Shown here piece by piece: positions 1 through 11,387 of a stretch of DNA of 64,000 nucleotides; within the stretch, counting starts at the first letter, position 1, and every line of letters begins with the position of its first letter. Made by a program: the position numbers and the translations under genes. The notes under the pieces are model-generated. The model saw only the letters and a list, made by a program, of their open reading frames with translations. It had not been told where the DNA came from and did no database searches. Location of the stretch: NCBI RefSeq assembly GCF_027244095.1, contig NC_069657.1, positions 393,246,943 to 393,310,942 on the forward strand, given 5' to 3'. This stretch comes from Hemicordylus capensis (lineage: Eukaryota; Chordata; Lepidosauria; Squamata; Cordylidae).

Positions 1-1035
1 CACCATCCCACCACTTCTCCACCCCCAGTCTTTCGCTTCTGCGGTGACTTTTCTTGTTGGGGGTTGTAATTTTTATCCCCCAGTTAACTAGCAGAGCACT
101 AAAGAAGCTACCCACTCCAGTTACAGAGTAGAATGCAGAGTTTAGTTGTTGCAGCTATCTAGAGAAGACACATGGAGATTCTTGTAGCACTAAATACTAA
201 GTATTTATTGGTGAAGTACACTTTGAATAGGAAAGACCTAATCCTAATCTATACAACTTCATAATGAATAGGTGCGGGGGGTGGGGGAGATGTTTCCATC
301 TGCTCTCTAAGAGGAAAGGAAAGGATTCTGACTCAGCACAAGAGTCATACCAGGAGTCATAGAGTAGAGACAGGTAGAACAGCTAGGGAGACCCTTACTC
401 ATGATTTGTACTCCCAATGCCCCTAGTGGTCATTAGGATGGTTGGTGCAAAAGGTTGATGCACTGGAAGTCCATCTCCAACATTTCTTACATGGGAGGAC
501 AGACTACTGTTGGGCTTGTTTGTGTGTAAGAGAACAGTCAGCTTCTAAACATGCGTCCTCTTAGTATTTAGGCTCTCTGTGGATTTCATCTCCAACCTGA
601 GTGGCAGTAGTATTTTTTGGATGTTTTTGCAGTCTGTGAGATTTGAGTCATTTTGTCCTTAGTAAGTTTTAATTGCATCACCACACATGCTCCATGCATG
701 CATGTGTTTGCTACTTAATCAGGACCAATATTTGTAATAAAACAGGTGTTACAGAAACAGCACGAGCCTCCAGCATTTTCTTCTCAAAATAAACTGATGC
801 TGTAAATCTGCTATGTGACCCGCTATCACTCAGGGAACTCATGCGAGTGCTTCCTTTTGTTCCTCTTGACCCTGCAGTGTAAATTTCCTTAGGCACTTCT
901 GATCTGCTCCCCAGTTTACATTTTGAGGTTTTAAGGGAAATGAATTTAATAAGATGCCTCCAAAGTCTCATTTTTAGACATGGGAGAATTAGACGAAAGC
1001 AATCCTGGAGTAACACGACCAATTAGATAACAAGA
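1..1035. other. Gene-free left flank
   Basis: AT-rich sequence with stops in all frames. No exon with splice sites and recognisable protein was seen. A short block near 415-440 resembles the 'cccctagtggtcactagg' piece of the Copia-type fossil at 50.6 kb, so part may be old LTR-type repeat. Confidence 0.4.
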
Positions 1036-1327
1036 AAGAGAGGAGAGCTGGTCTTGTGGCAGCAAGCATGAATTGTCACCTTTGCTAAGCAGGATCTTCC
1101 TTGGTTGCATTTGAATGGGAGATTACATGTGAGCATTGTAAGATATTCCAGGGGCTGCTCTGGGAAGAGCATCTGAGGTTCCAAGTTCCCTTCCTGGAAT
1201 CTCTAAGACAGGGCTGAGAGAGTCTCCTGCCAGCAACCCTGGAGAAGCTGCTGCGAGTCTGTGTAGACAATACTGAGCTATATGGATCAATGGTCTGATG
1301 GTATATGGCAGCTTCCTGTGTTCCTAA
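1036..1327 (+). repeat. 5S-rRNA-derived SINE, copy 1
   Basis: The head contains GCTAAGCAGGATC, CTTGGTTGCATTTGAATGGG and AGAT, which match the internal control region of 5S rRNA (AGCTAAGCAGGGTCGGGCCTGGTT...TGGATGGGAGAC). The body and tail read ...gtctgtgtagacaatactgagc then ...ggcagcttcctgtgttcct. This is the same family as 3951-4253, 36698-36999 and 52170-52432. Confidence 0.8.
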
Positions 1328-2072
1328 GAAGTTCTCTATCTTCTAGCCAGCTCATGTAGTATCCAAGTTATGTTTTGCTAAACAAGCTACAAACTACTGC
1401 TTGCACTTCAGCAACTGAAGCAGCCCCTTAGGAGAATATGGCCACTTTTACCATTAAATGCTGAATATGTTTATACAGACAAAAAAGTAGACTGTAATGC
1501 ATTCAGGTCTTGGTTGTTGTTTTTTAAAGATATATATATATATCACTTAAAGTCAAAAACTGGAAAGCAAAAGGTATAGAAAAGAAAAGGCTGCTGTTTG
1601 TCTTCAGGCATTGACCGAAGAGAAGGGATACAAATGGTTTGTAGCAAGTAGCAACAAACTAAACACTTATCTCTGGATATAGTGTCTACAGTATATCCTA
1701 ATGAAACACTTATTCATCCACTCTCTAGCAGCAGGAAGTAAGAAGAGAAAAGTGGTGCTGTTATCTGTATTCAGTGTTGGATCTATTTTCAGTGCTAAAA
1801 CCAGGTGGTGGTGGGAAGAAGCTTCAAAGTAAAGATGCACTAACAGTGCAATCCTATCCTTATTACACCTGTGGGATAGAGATAAGATCAGTTTGCTGCT
1901 AAAGCCCCTTGTGACAGTGGAACACAAGGATATGCCAGCAAACTGGATTTTCACCAGCCCTGCGCTATCAATATGTCACACTGGTACAATAGCTATGTCA
2001 GTGGGACGCCACCAGAAAAAGTAGGAGAATTGGGAGATAGCAAGAGAAGGTTTAAGCTTAGTGTGGTGTTTT
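1328..2072. other. Gene-free stretch
   Basis: AT-rich with a short (TA)n at about 1530. No gene or recognisable element. Confidence 0.4.
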
Positions 2073-3373
2073 TAGACTACTTTCCAGTAGGCTTATGAGA
2101 TCATCCGGCATTCTGTGTGTTTGTGTCCGTGTGTCCCCCGCATCAACCTCACAATGCCTGGACAAATATGAACCAAATCGGGTACATTGTAGGGACACCT
2201 CGATGGCGTAGTTTGTGATGATGTCATCCACCCTGATCCAAGATGCCCGGCGCATAAACTTTTGAGGCGCAAGTGGGCTAACTTGTGAACTGCCTAACCA
2301 ATTTGAACCAAATTTGCTACATCTGCAGGGACACATAGCAATGCCCAAATGGCATGGTGTGTGATGATGTCATATATTCCAATTCAAGATGGTGGCCGTG
2401 TGAACATCTGAGGTGCAAGTGGGCTAATTTGTGGACTGCCTAACCAATTTAAACCAGATTACGAAGTGAGCAACACACAAGCACACCTCAATTGCATATT
2501 TTGTGATGATGTCATCCACCCTGATCCAAGATGGCAGACACATACACTTTTGAGGCGCAACTGGGCTAACTTGTAAACCGTTTAACTGATTTGAACCAAA
2601 TTTGCTACAACTGTAGGGACACATAGGGATGCCCTAATGGTGTGGTGTGTGATGATGTCATCCACTCCAATTCAAGATGGTGGCCATGTGAACATCTGAG
2701 GCACAAGTGGGCTAAATTTGTGGACTGTCTAACCCATTTGAACCAAATTACGTACAGTTTCAGTGAGTGACACACAGGAACACCCCAATGGCATCATTTG
2801 TGATGATGTCATCCACACCAATTCAAGTTGGCACATGCATAAACTTTGGAGGCACATGGGCTAACTTGTGAACTGCTTAACCAACTTTAACCAAATTTGC
2901 TACAACTGTAGGGACACATAGGGACACCTCAATGGCATAGATTGTAACAATGTCATCCAACCCAGTTCAAGATGGCAGACATGTAAACTTTTGAGGTGCA
3001 AGTGCACTAACTTGTGGACTGTCTAGCTGATTTGAACCAAATTTGCTACAGCTGTATGGACACATATTGATGCCCCAATGGTGTAGTTTGTGGTGATGTC
3101 ATCCACCCTGATCCAAGATGGTGGACGTGTGAACTTTTGAGTTCCATGTGTACTAACCTGAGGACTGTCTAACCGATTTGAACCAAATTTGATACAGTTG
3201 TAGTGAATGAAACACAGGGATACCTCAATGGTGTAGTTTGCAATGATGTAATCCACCCCGATCCAAGATGGTGGATGCATCAACATTTGAGATGAAAGAG
3301 ATCTAACTTGTGGACCTTGATTTGACCCAAATTTAGTCCAGTTGTAAAGACAGTGAAAGGAAAGTAGGCTGAT
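2073..3373 (+). mobile_element. Non-autonomous element built of about eight 146-bp tandem units, copy A
   Basis: The landmark gatgatgtcatcc recurs at 2217, 2363, 2505, 2651, 2802, 2946, 3092 and 3242, a spacing of 142-151. Each unit also holds a variant of ttgaaccaaatttgctacaa and gggctaacttgtgaactg. The ends carry ctactttccagtaggctt (2077-2094) and ggaaagtaggctga (3359-3372), an inverted pair. A copy in the other direction lies at 6537-7430. Family unknown; a DNA transposon is inferred from the short inverted ends. Confidence 0.7.
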
Positions 3374-3950
3374 TAGTTCTTACTAGAACAACTTGTTGGT
3401 TAATCCATTGATTGATCCTGGCCAGCTTTTGAATGGTGCTTTTTATTCCAGTCCTGGAATAGAGGCGAGGCTAACAAACAGCCAGTGGCAAGAGCACTGA
3501 AGGCAGACTATATTTGCCTCTGTGTAAATAATATCTATCTCATTAAACTGTTAATATTCCTGATTCAACTCCACTGTCTTGTCCTTGCATACCACAACTC
3601 TCTCCTCTGGATTCTACACTTAGTTAGAATCTTATGTTCACTCAGAAGTCAATTCTGAGCCAGAATAATATTGCACCAGCAAAGGAGGTGGTGTAAGTTA
3701 AAATATTCCTGCGGGTGTTGATAGAGAACCTTAGAATAATGCCCCTTACCTCCTCCTCCTCCTTCTTTACATCATCAGTGGATAATAGGAATCTGACAGG
3801 GGGTATCATTAGCCACGAACTGCCAAATCCAAGAGGGCTTCTATTATGCACCAATGAAAGCAATTGGCACAGGCATTTCTGTGAGGAGACACACACCAGG
3901 CACTCCACTGCATCTACTGATACTGCTGGCCAAACACTCATGGCCAGGAG
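3374..3950. other. Gene-free stretch
   Basis: No gene found. The small open frames here share no recognisable domain. Confidence 0.35.
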
Positions 3951-4253
3951 AGGAGAGCTGGTCTTGTGGTAGCAAGCATGACTTGTCCCCATAACTAAGC
4001 AGGGTCTGCCCTGGTTGCATCTGAATGGGAGACTACATGTGTGAGCACTGCAAGATATTGCCCTCAGGGGATGAAGCTGCTCTGGGAAGAGCAGAAAGTT
4101 TCAAGTTCCCTCCCTGGCTTCTCCAAGATAGGGCTGAGAGAGATTCCTGCCTGCAACCTTGGAGAAGCCGCTGCCAGTCTGTGAAAACAATACTGAGCGA
4201 GATGGACCAATGGTCTGACTCAGTATATGGCAGTTTCCTTTGTTCCTATGTCC
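3951..4253 (+). repeat. 5S-rRNA-derived SINE, copy 2 (best preserved)
   Basis: The 5S-like block is CTAAGCAGGGTCTGCCCTGG then TTGCATCTGAATGGGAGAC at about 3993-4032, followed by a body (ctccaagatagggctgagag) and the tail ggtctgactcagtatatggc...gttcctatg. The 5S region would supply an internal RNA polymerase III promoter of type 1, as in SINE3-class elements. Confidence 0.85.
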
Positions 4254-5058
4254 TATGTGGTCCATTATTCTTTATAGGGGCAGAGTCAGGGTCCAGGGAG
4301 CAGAGAGGAGAACAAACAATAACCCAGGAAAGAGTTTCCTGCAATGTGTGACTTTGTTTTAATGTAGTGTGAATCTAATGTAGCTGGGGCACCATAACAG
4401 GAGAGTGGGTCTGAAGGCTGGAAGACCACCTGAATGACCCTAGAAAATTTCAGATGTAAAGAAAGCAACCTCCTCATCCCCTTGCCTGATAATTGCAAAT
4501 AAATATGCAAATAGTCTATTTATCTGAACTCTAGAGTACCCATGTTTTCTGAAAAGTCTTCTGGTAAATCAGAAAACATTTTATTGTCCTCTGATCTGTA
4601 AAAATATCTATAGAGAGAGCAACTTAGTAGTCTTTAAAATGCTTTATTTTCAAATACATTGTAGATTTTCAGCTGTTATTATGACCATATTTTATTTCAT
4701 TTGTATCATATTCAGTACAATTATTTAAATAGCTGAGAAAACATAGCCAAATGACTCCAGGCTAGATTTAAATCCTCAAATGACTACAAATAAACAGTAG
4801 CCAGAGATGTCAGAAGGAGTTTCTTCAGATGGCATGTCACTTTGCCCTATAGCCTGAAGGCCATTGGATGATATTGAAGTGCTACATGCCATGTATCAAT
4901 AGAAATGTCACATCTGGCAAGGCAAATGTCGGGTGCATAAAACTATCAGAGGAGAGAAGTAGTGTAAAGCATTCCTGGAGTATTGTACTTTGCTAAAGGG
5001 AAGATTGAAGAGCAAAGAGTCACTGCTTTATGACATGAGCTCAGCAAGGACAGAAACA

Positions 5059-5101
<43 letters not shown>

Positions 5102-5440
5102 TTGCACTAGGCTATTACTGTTATCAGGTAAGCTGCTTAGTTGGGCACCTTACACCAGGGCGGCCAGAAGGTATGTCAGGATATACTGGTAAATCACTGG
5201 ATGATTTGTAGTAGATCAACACAGGTTTCTGACTTCCATTTGTTTCACAATAGCAATTTAAAAGGCTTCTCTTTTTCTCCTAAAGGAGGCTGCTAGAATC
5301 CCTGATCAGTAGATCCAAATGTAGAATTGTACTTCTATATTCAGGTCATTCCAATGTATGATGCCTAAGATGCAGCAGATTCTCGTCATGGCCCAACTCT
5401 TGTCATGGCCCAGTTTGTCATGACACCCACCTGAAGTAGT
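4254..5440. other. Gene-free stretch
   Basis: Unique-looking AT-rich sequence with a CA microsatellite at 5055-5099. No gene seen. Confidence 0.35.
5055..5099. repeat. (CA)n microsatellite
   Basis: About 20 CA units, nearly uninterrupted. Confidence 0.9.
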
Positions 5441-5626
5441 GACTCAGAGTCAGACGGTCAAAGAATAGAGGTTGGGACAAGTGCTAGTCCTGAGTCCGCT
5501 AGGTCTGACTCAGAGTCAGATGATCAAAGAATAGAGGTTGGGTCAAGTGCTAGTCCTGAGTCCGCTGGGTCTGACTCAGACCCAGCGGACTCAGGACTAG
5601 CACTTGACCCAACCTCTATTCTTTGA
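5441..5626. repeat. 66-bp tandem duplication ending in a perfect 51-bp-arm palindrome
   Basis: Units start at 5441, 5507 and 5573 with gactcaga. The third unit turns back on the second: 5524-5574 is the exact reverse complement of 5576-5626 around a single C at 5575. Units 1 and 2 differ at only a few bases. No mobile-element ends are seen. Confidence 0.9.
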
Positions 5627-5798
5627 CATCAGAACAGATCCTGAAGGAGAGCTGCAGTTACTCTGAAATAGCACCCTCGTGGCCTGAACTTCCGGAAAGG
5701 ACACCCTTAGAACCCAAATCCCTGGAAGAGTCTGCCCTTCCCATATCATTGCAGTTCCCAGTATTTGTACTGCAGTGAGATAGGCATGATCAAATGAT

Positions 5799-5840
5799 GG
5801 AGGAGGAGGAGGAGGAGGAGGAGGAGGAGGAGGAGGAGGA
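5799..5840. repeat. (GGA)n microsatellite
   Basis: About 14 GGA units; purine-only on the plus strand. Confidence 0.9.
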
Positions 5841-6239
5841 ATGCCAGACTTTAGAAGACCATCCCTTTAAAGGGCATACTGAGAGACTGAAGGTCCCTTA
5901 AGGTCCTGTACCATGGAGCAGAATTATGCAGTGTCCCTATGCAACAGTGCTGGAGGAAGGTTTAGCATGTCCAGACAACTGAAAGATCCACTGTTGGTGA
6001 TGAAGGAGGACACTCTTTCAGTGCTAGGCCTAAGGTGCCAAAATACCATGGTGGCTGGGGGAGTAGGGGTGACTTCCATTTTTTGCAACTGATGTTGTCA
6101 TGGGTTCATTCTATTAATTTGACCGAATCAGGCATGATGTGCATAATTGCTCTGAGGATTCTCTTTTCAGGTTGGCTTTGCCATTGCCAATCATACAGTA
6201 ACCAAGAGGTTTGATCAGGATGTCTATCTTATAGGGACT

Positions 6240-6425
6240 TCCAGCTGTACTTCTCTCGTCATCTGCATCTTATTCAGAATGTGACCGCACAGTTGCTTGG
6301 ATTACAGCATCTGTTCTGTGCTTTTTACATTGGCTGTTCATAGGGCAGCAAGTACAATTCTGGGTCTGATTCAAGATTGCAGTTCTTTCCTATAAAGTCC
6401 TAACTGGCCTTGGCCAGGACCAAAA
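6240..6425 (+). mobile_element. L2-clade LINE fragment
   Basis: The plus strand encodes pieces like HLIQNVTAQLLG and FYIGCS...YKVLTGLGQDQ, matching the L2 reverse transcriptase C-terminal stretch LLQNAAARLV...LHWLPV...LTFKALNGLAP. Short and decayed. Confidence 0.5.
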
Positions 6426-6536
6426 AAAAAATGGCACTGAAAGGACGAAAGAAGAGCCATGTTGACAATAGTAGTGAAGATTTCAATGACACTTCAGCAC
6501 CAACACAATTATAGGACAAGTAGTTCTCATAAGAAC

Positions 6537-7430
6537 TAATCTGCCCACTTTCCTTTCACTATCTCTGCAACTGGACTAAATATGGTCTAGATTGGTTAGG
6601 CAGTTCACAAGTTAGCCCACTTGCACCTAAATTTTCATGTGTCTGACATTCTGAATTGGGATGAATGACATCATCACAAACTATGTGTTTGAGGTGTCCC
6701 TATTTGTCCCTACAGCTGTACCAAATTTGGTCCAAATTGGTTCCCACTTGTACCTCAAATGTTCACACGTCCACCATCTTGAACCGGGGTGGATGACATC
6801 ATTACAAACTACACCCTTGAGCCAACCCTATATGTCCTAACACCTATAGCAAATTTACTTCAAATTGGTTAGGCAGTTCACAAATTAGCCCAATTGCACC
6901 TCAAATGTACATGTGTCTGCCATCTTGAATTGGGGTGGATGACATGAGCACAAACCATGCCATTGAGGTGTCCCTGTGAGCCACTCACTACAACTGTAGC
7001 AAATTTGGTTCAAATCGGTTAGATGGTTCACAAGTTAGCCCACTTGCACCTCAAACGTTTACACATCTGCCATCTTGAACTGGGGTGGATGACATCATCA
7101 CAAACTATGCCATTGAGGTATCCCTATGTGTCTCTACAGTTGCAGCAACTGTGGTTCAAATTGGTTAGGCAGTTCACAAGTTAGGCTACTTGCACCTCAT
7201 ATGTTTATGTGTCTGCCATCTTGAACTGAGGTGGATGTCATCATCACAAATGACTCCATTGAGATGTCCCTATGTTTCCTACAACTGTACCCCAATTTGG
7301 TTCATATTGGTCTAAGCATTGCAAAGTTGATAGCGGGAATGTTTGGGGGGGGGGACACACAGAGAGAGACACATGGGCAGACACACAGAATGTGGGTGAT
7401 TTCATAAGCCTACTGGAAAGTAGGCTGGAA
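6537..7430 (-). mobile_element. 146-bp-unit element, copy B (inverted relative to copy A)
   Basis: The landmark ggatgacatcatcac recurs at about 6664, 6791, 6937, 7086 and 7232, the reverse complement of the copy A unit. The ends ctgcccactttcctttcac (6541) and cctactggaaagtaggct (7409) match those of copy A. It has five units against eight, so unit number varies between copies. Confidence 0.7.
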
Positions 7431-7677
7431 AATAATTAGACAGGTGAAAGGCTGTGCATGGCTGAGAAGGGACCTAAATCTGTACCAGACATTCAGTAAA
7501 GGCAATGAGGTAAGATTAGAAATCTCATAGTGACTGTTCAAATGGCACATTCAAATAAAGGGCATAAAATCTGATCCATCTTTATATTTTCTTCTCTGGA
7601 TAACTCACAGATGGTTTACATTGGGGTTTCTTTGGCTTCAACATCCTGATGAAACAAATTTAAGATACCCTCAATTT

Positions 7678-7712
<35 letters not shown>

Positions 7713-9287
7713 TGATCATTGGAAAGATCCAGCACTGACCTGACAGTATAGCTTTGAAGAAAAAAGAATAAACTTGACTTTGATGGTTTAAGCTAGAAAA
7801 ACTGCCCATTCTAGAGATAAAGTATGGAATGAACAAGTGAGACCTGCAGCAAACTGTTACAGAGTATTCCAGCCCCTAAGGGGAGTGTTACTGTTCAGGT
7901 CTTCAAACTCAGGCTTGTGGGGGAGAAGCAGGGGGAAGGGGAAGAACACTTTTTATTTATTTCTCACTTCCCCTGCTGTGCTATAGTACTAGAAGGTTAG
8001 TTTCGGGGGCTTGTTGCCAGCCCCAATTCTGAGCATGTTAGTGCTATGTGGCATAGAGAAGGAGATTGTGGAGAGTGTGCAAGGGAAATGTGCTCTTTTT
8101 CTTTTTCCTTCTCCTCCTGAAACATTCCTGTATAGTGCTGGGGGGTGGGTTAACATCCCACCCACTCACCCACAATGGCCTGCATCCCACCCACTCACCC
8201 ACAATCCCTTCTTTTCAGGATACTTATTATATACTGTTAGGGGCTTGAGCAGACCAATTCCCTCTCTCCTTCTGCCCTCCTCTGTTTTTATCAACTTAAC
8301 TGTAACTTCTCCAGTGCTCTATGCCCTCCTGGAAGCACCGTTTTGGAAGCTCACAAAAAGTTGTGTGTGTGTGTTGGGGGTGTGTGTTTCTTTTAATTTA
8401 CAAACTTTCATGTACAATTATTATTCTGCATACTGAGGGATTCCCCCAGGTATGTAGAAACTACTACTTTTTCTGTGACTTCATTTTGCTTCCTAATTGA
8501 TAGGCATTCAACAACCTGAATTCTTTATTAATAAGTATGATAGTCCTGTTGCTAAAACAAACAAACTAAATCTAAATAAATCTAAAGATTCTATTAGGCT
8601 CATAGCGTGGGCTAAATGTGCTGCCCAATCAGAGCTAAAACCCTGGATTTATCCATTACTTTCTGTGGAGTGGACAGCTCTCACTTATACCCCAGGGGTG
8701 AAAAATATAAAAGGAGCTAACAAAACCTGAAGCTGGGCAGATTGTGTTAATCTAGCTATTAAATTGGGCAGACATGTGAATCTACATCTGAGGGCACTTT
8801 GAGCCATGGAATATTGTGTCTTTTGGGATTTTTTTTTTTTTTAAAGAAAATAGAAAGAAAGGGAGAATTGGCCTGACAGAGCTACACATCACTTACAATG
8901 TCCTGGATGAAAGCATTAGAGCTGGGGCACAGCATGGTATGCACTCTGAGATTAAAATATTCTCTCATCTACATGCTATACTCCTATCCCCTTCTAATTA
9001 TATCACAATAAAGCATGTAGGTTCAGAGTTGGCAGCCAGCCCTGATCCTGAATCCTTTAGCAATATTTAGCACACAAGGGAATTGTCTTTTAATTTCAAT
9101 AGGACTACTCGGAGTAATTTTCCTCATGTAAGCCAATATTTTTAAAATGGCATACACTGAGATATAGTTCTGAAGTAACTCTATCAACTACATCTGTTGC
9201 ATTTTCCCCTTTCCACCTTTCTTCTTCCCGCTTCTTTTAAAGAAAAAAAAATAGAAGCCACAAGGAGAGGGTATGAGGATTGTGACC
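7431..9287. other. Gene-free stretch
   Basis: Open frames up to 141 codons (8011-8436) show no domain and sit in low-complexity or T-rich DNA. No element recognised. Confidence 0.35.
7679..7710. repeat. (GT)n microsatellite
   Basis: About 16 GT units. Confidence 0.9.
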
Positions 9288-9400
9288 AGTGTTCCCTCTA
9301 ATAGGCATTCCCAGAAGCTGTGGACGACAACTCCCAGCATCCCCAGTTGCAATATCCTTTGATTGGGGATTATGGGAATTGTCCATCTGGGAATCCCTTT
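9288..9400. repeat. Small palindromic MITE-like repeat
   Basis: gacaactcccagcatcccca and its loose reverse complement gggattatgggaattgtcc flank a short centre. The same kind of 'acaactcccat' palindrome is at 22255-22350. Probably a hAT-derived MITE; family not certain. Confidence 0.45.
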
Positions 9401-10435
9401 TATTATTTATTTATTCAATTTTTATACCACCCTTCCAAGCTAGCTCAGGGCGGTTTACAGTTAAAAAAAAGAAATCATTAAAAACAATTAAAACAGAAAT
9501 ACAAATATAAACACCAATTTAAAAACATCTTTAAAAACAATTAAACAATCAAAACAATTAAAACCCTGAAAACTAGGGGTGTGCACAGTCTGGAGTCCCC
9601 CCCCCGCAGTCCGGCACGGGGGGGAACTGTTACTTTAAGCGGGGGGTGGTAGTACTTCCCCCCCCCCCGCCGCTCTTCCCCCTCCGGCGCTGGTCCTTTG
9701 AAAAATCTTCTGGGGGTGGCAGAGTTCCTCCCTGCCACCCCTGCCCCCGTCATTGTTAAAGGGTTAAAGTGACTAGCGCTAGCGGTGCGCATGTGCTCTG
9801 TGCGGCACGTGTGCGGCAGCGTCAGAGACGAGCGCGCGTGCCGCGCAGGGCACATGCACACCGCTAGCGCTAGTCACTTTAACCCTTCAGTCAACGCTCT
9901 AGCACTAGTCACTTTAACCCTTTAACAAAGACGGGGGCAGGGTCGGCAGGGAGGAACTCTGCCGCCCCCAGAAGATTTTTCAAAGGACCAGCGCCGGAGG
10001 GGGAAGAGCGGCGGAGGGGGGGGTAAGTACTACCACACACCCCGCTTAAAGTAACAGTCCCTCGCCCATCCGAACCTCCGGACCACCGGACTTCCGAACC
10101 GGTCCGGAGGGCTTTCCCATGGCGCCGGACCAAAACCATGCACACTACTACTGAAAACCAGGTTAGCATTAAAACAATTAAAACTAATTAAAACCCTGAA
10201 AGGACAGGCCAAAGAGATGGGTTTTAAGGGCTCTCTTGAAGGTCAGTAAAGAATTAAGATTGTGAATTTCTGCTGGGAGTGCATTCCACAGCCCAGGAGC
10301 AGCTACAGAGAAGGCTCGCCTCTGAGCCTCCACCAAACGAACCAGTGGTAACCGGAGACGGACCTCCTCAGATGACCTTAATGTGTGGTGGGGGTCATTT
10401 AAAAGAAGGCGCTCTCTAAGATAGAGGGAATTTTA
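9401..10435 (-). mobile_element. L2-clade LINE 3' end, split by a hAT insertion
   Basis: On the minus strand it ends with the L2-type tail (gtaaaccgccctgagc...ataaataaa), seen as ccacccttccaagctagctc...agggcggtttac. Beyond the insertion, 10160-10430 is the L2 coding end (antisense of ...AFSVAAPGLWNALPAEIHNL). It is interrupted at 9574-10150. Confidence 0.7.
9574..10150. mobile_element. Foldback hAT-type non-autonomous element, 577 bp
   Basis: It is flanked by an exact 8-bp target duplication CTGAAAAC (9566-9573 and 10151-10158), the hAT hallmark. Termini taggggtgtgcac and tgcacactacta are inverted. About 215 bp at each end are near reverse complements (tttgaaaaatcttctggggg / ccccagaagatttttcaaag), with a GC-rich centre of agcgctagcg palindromes. 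No transposase. Confidence 0.85.
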
Positions 10436-10457
10436 GAGGGAATGCTAATTGTGACCA

Positions 10458-10746
10458 TGTGATGAAATGGGCAGAACTTCTTTTATGCAAATTGGCTTGG
10501 AACACTGTGGAGCTGTCAATCATAAGAGGCAGTTAGTGACAGTTAGAAGTTCAGTTAGAGTAGGGATTTGGGTCTGGGTAGGAACAGTCTAAAAGAGGAG
10601 TTGTTCTAAGACTCAGAGTCAGTCTAAAAAAATTAAGGACTGGGTTATTAGGATAGTCTGTAATAAAGACTGGGTACATTAGTAACAAACTCTCCTCATG
10701 TCTGCAAAGCCATGTTACCAGGGTAAAGAAACTGGCTGCATTCACA
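10458..10746 (+). mobile_element. Solo or partial LTR of a Gypsy-type fossil
   Basis: It starts TGTGATGAAATGG and ends ...ttcaca, homologous over its length to the LTR at 18016-18522 but in the opposite direction and shorter. Broken fossil. Confidence 0.6.
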
Positions 10747-11387
10747 GGTAATGTGGAACTGCAGTTACATGTGGCAGAGGTTGGCATTCCATTACATCTA
10801 AATGTGTGCAACCATGGTTTTGCAGCAAAAGCAGCCTGCAGTCTGCCTCTCCAAACTCCAATTTGTACCTTCAGTGTGTAGTAAGTTTTGCCGCCCCAAC
10901 CTGAGGTTTGGTGGCAGTGGTGTTACGTCCAAATGTGGACACTGCCATAACTGTGGTGTCATTCACTTTTTGGAGCCGCAATCATAGAGACAATAGTGCA
11001 GGCCTGCCCAGAATTATGACCGCTCAATGCCTGTGGTGCTTCTTGCTGGCCGCCTCTCCAAGCACTCACCCTGCCCCCGTCTCCTGTCAAACAAAGCAGT
11101 TGCCCGGTAATTGCCCAATCCAACAAAGCAGTTGCCCAGCAATGACGTCTCAGCCCAATCTTGTCAGCCTGTCAAATGGCAAATTTACACAGGGGCACTC
11201 ACTTCTTACCTACTCTTCCCTTTCTCCCCCCTTCCTGGCAAGCAGGAGAGAAAGGGGACAGGATGACAGGACAGGCACTAAGTGCGTTGCTCCTCAAAAA
11301 TGAAGTGACAATGGTGTATATTCACAAGCACACCCCTTCAAAATGGCAATACAGACAGGTCAACCCCATTAAAGCACTGGGACAGAA
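10747..11387 (+). mobile_element. Unclassified interspersed repeat, copy 1
   Basis: It starts gtaatgtggaactgcagtta and aligns along about 600 bp with 16207-16840 (shared blocks aaactccaatttg.accttc, cctctccaagcact, gagagaaaggggac/tggga, tgtatattcacaagcacac). Neither terminal inverted repeats nor coding were found. The R4 LINE tail follows directly. Confidence 0.6.

Noticed and set aside
3951-4080. 5S rRNA gene or pseudogene
   Set aside because: Only the internal promoter part matches, and it is fused to a body and tail found in several copies, so it is a SINE.
5055-5211. 73-codon frame with a (TH)n run
   Set aside because: Translation of a CA microsatellite.
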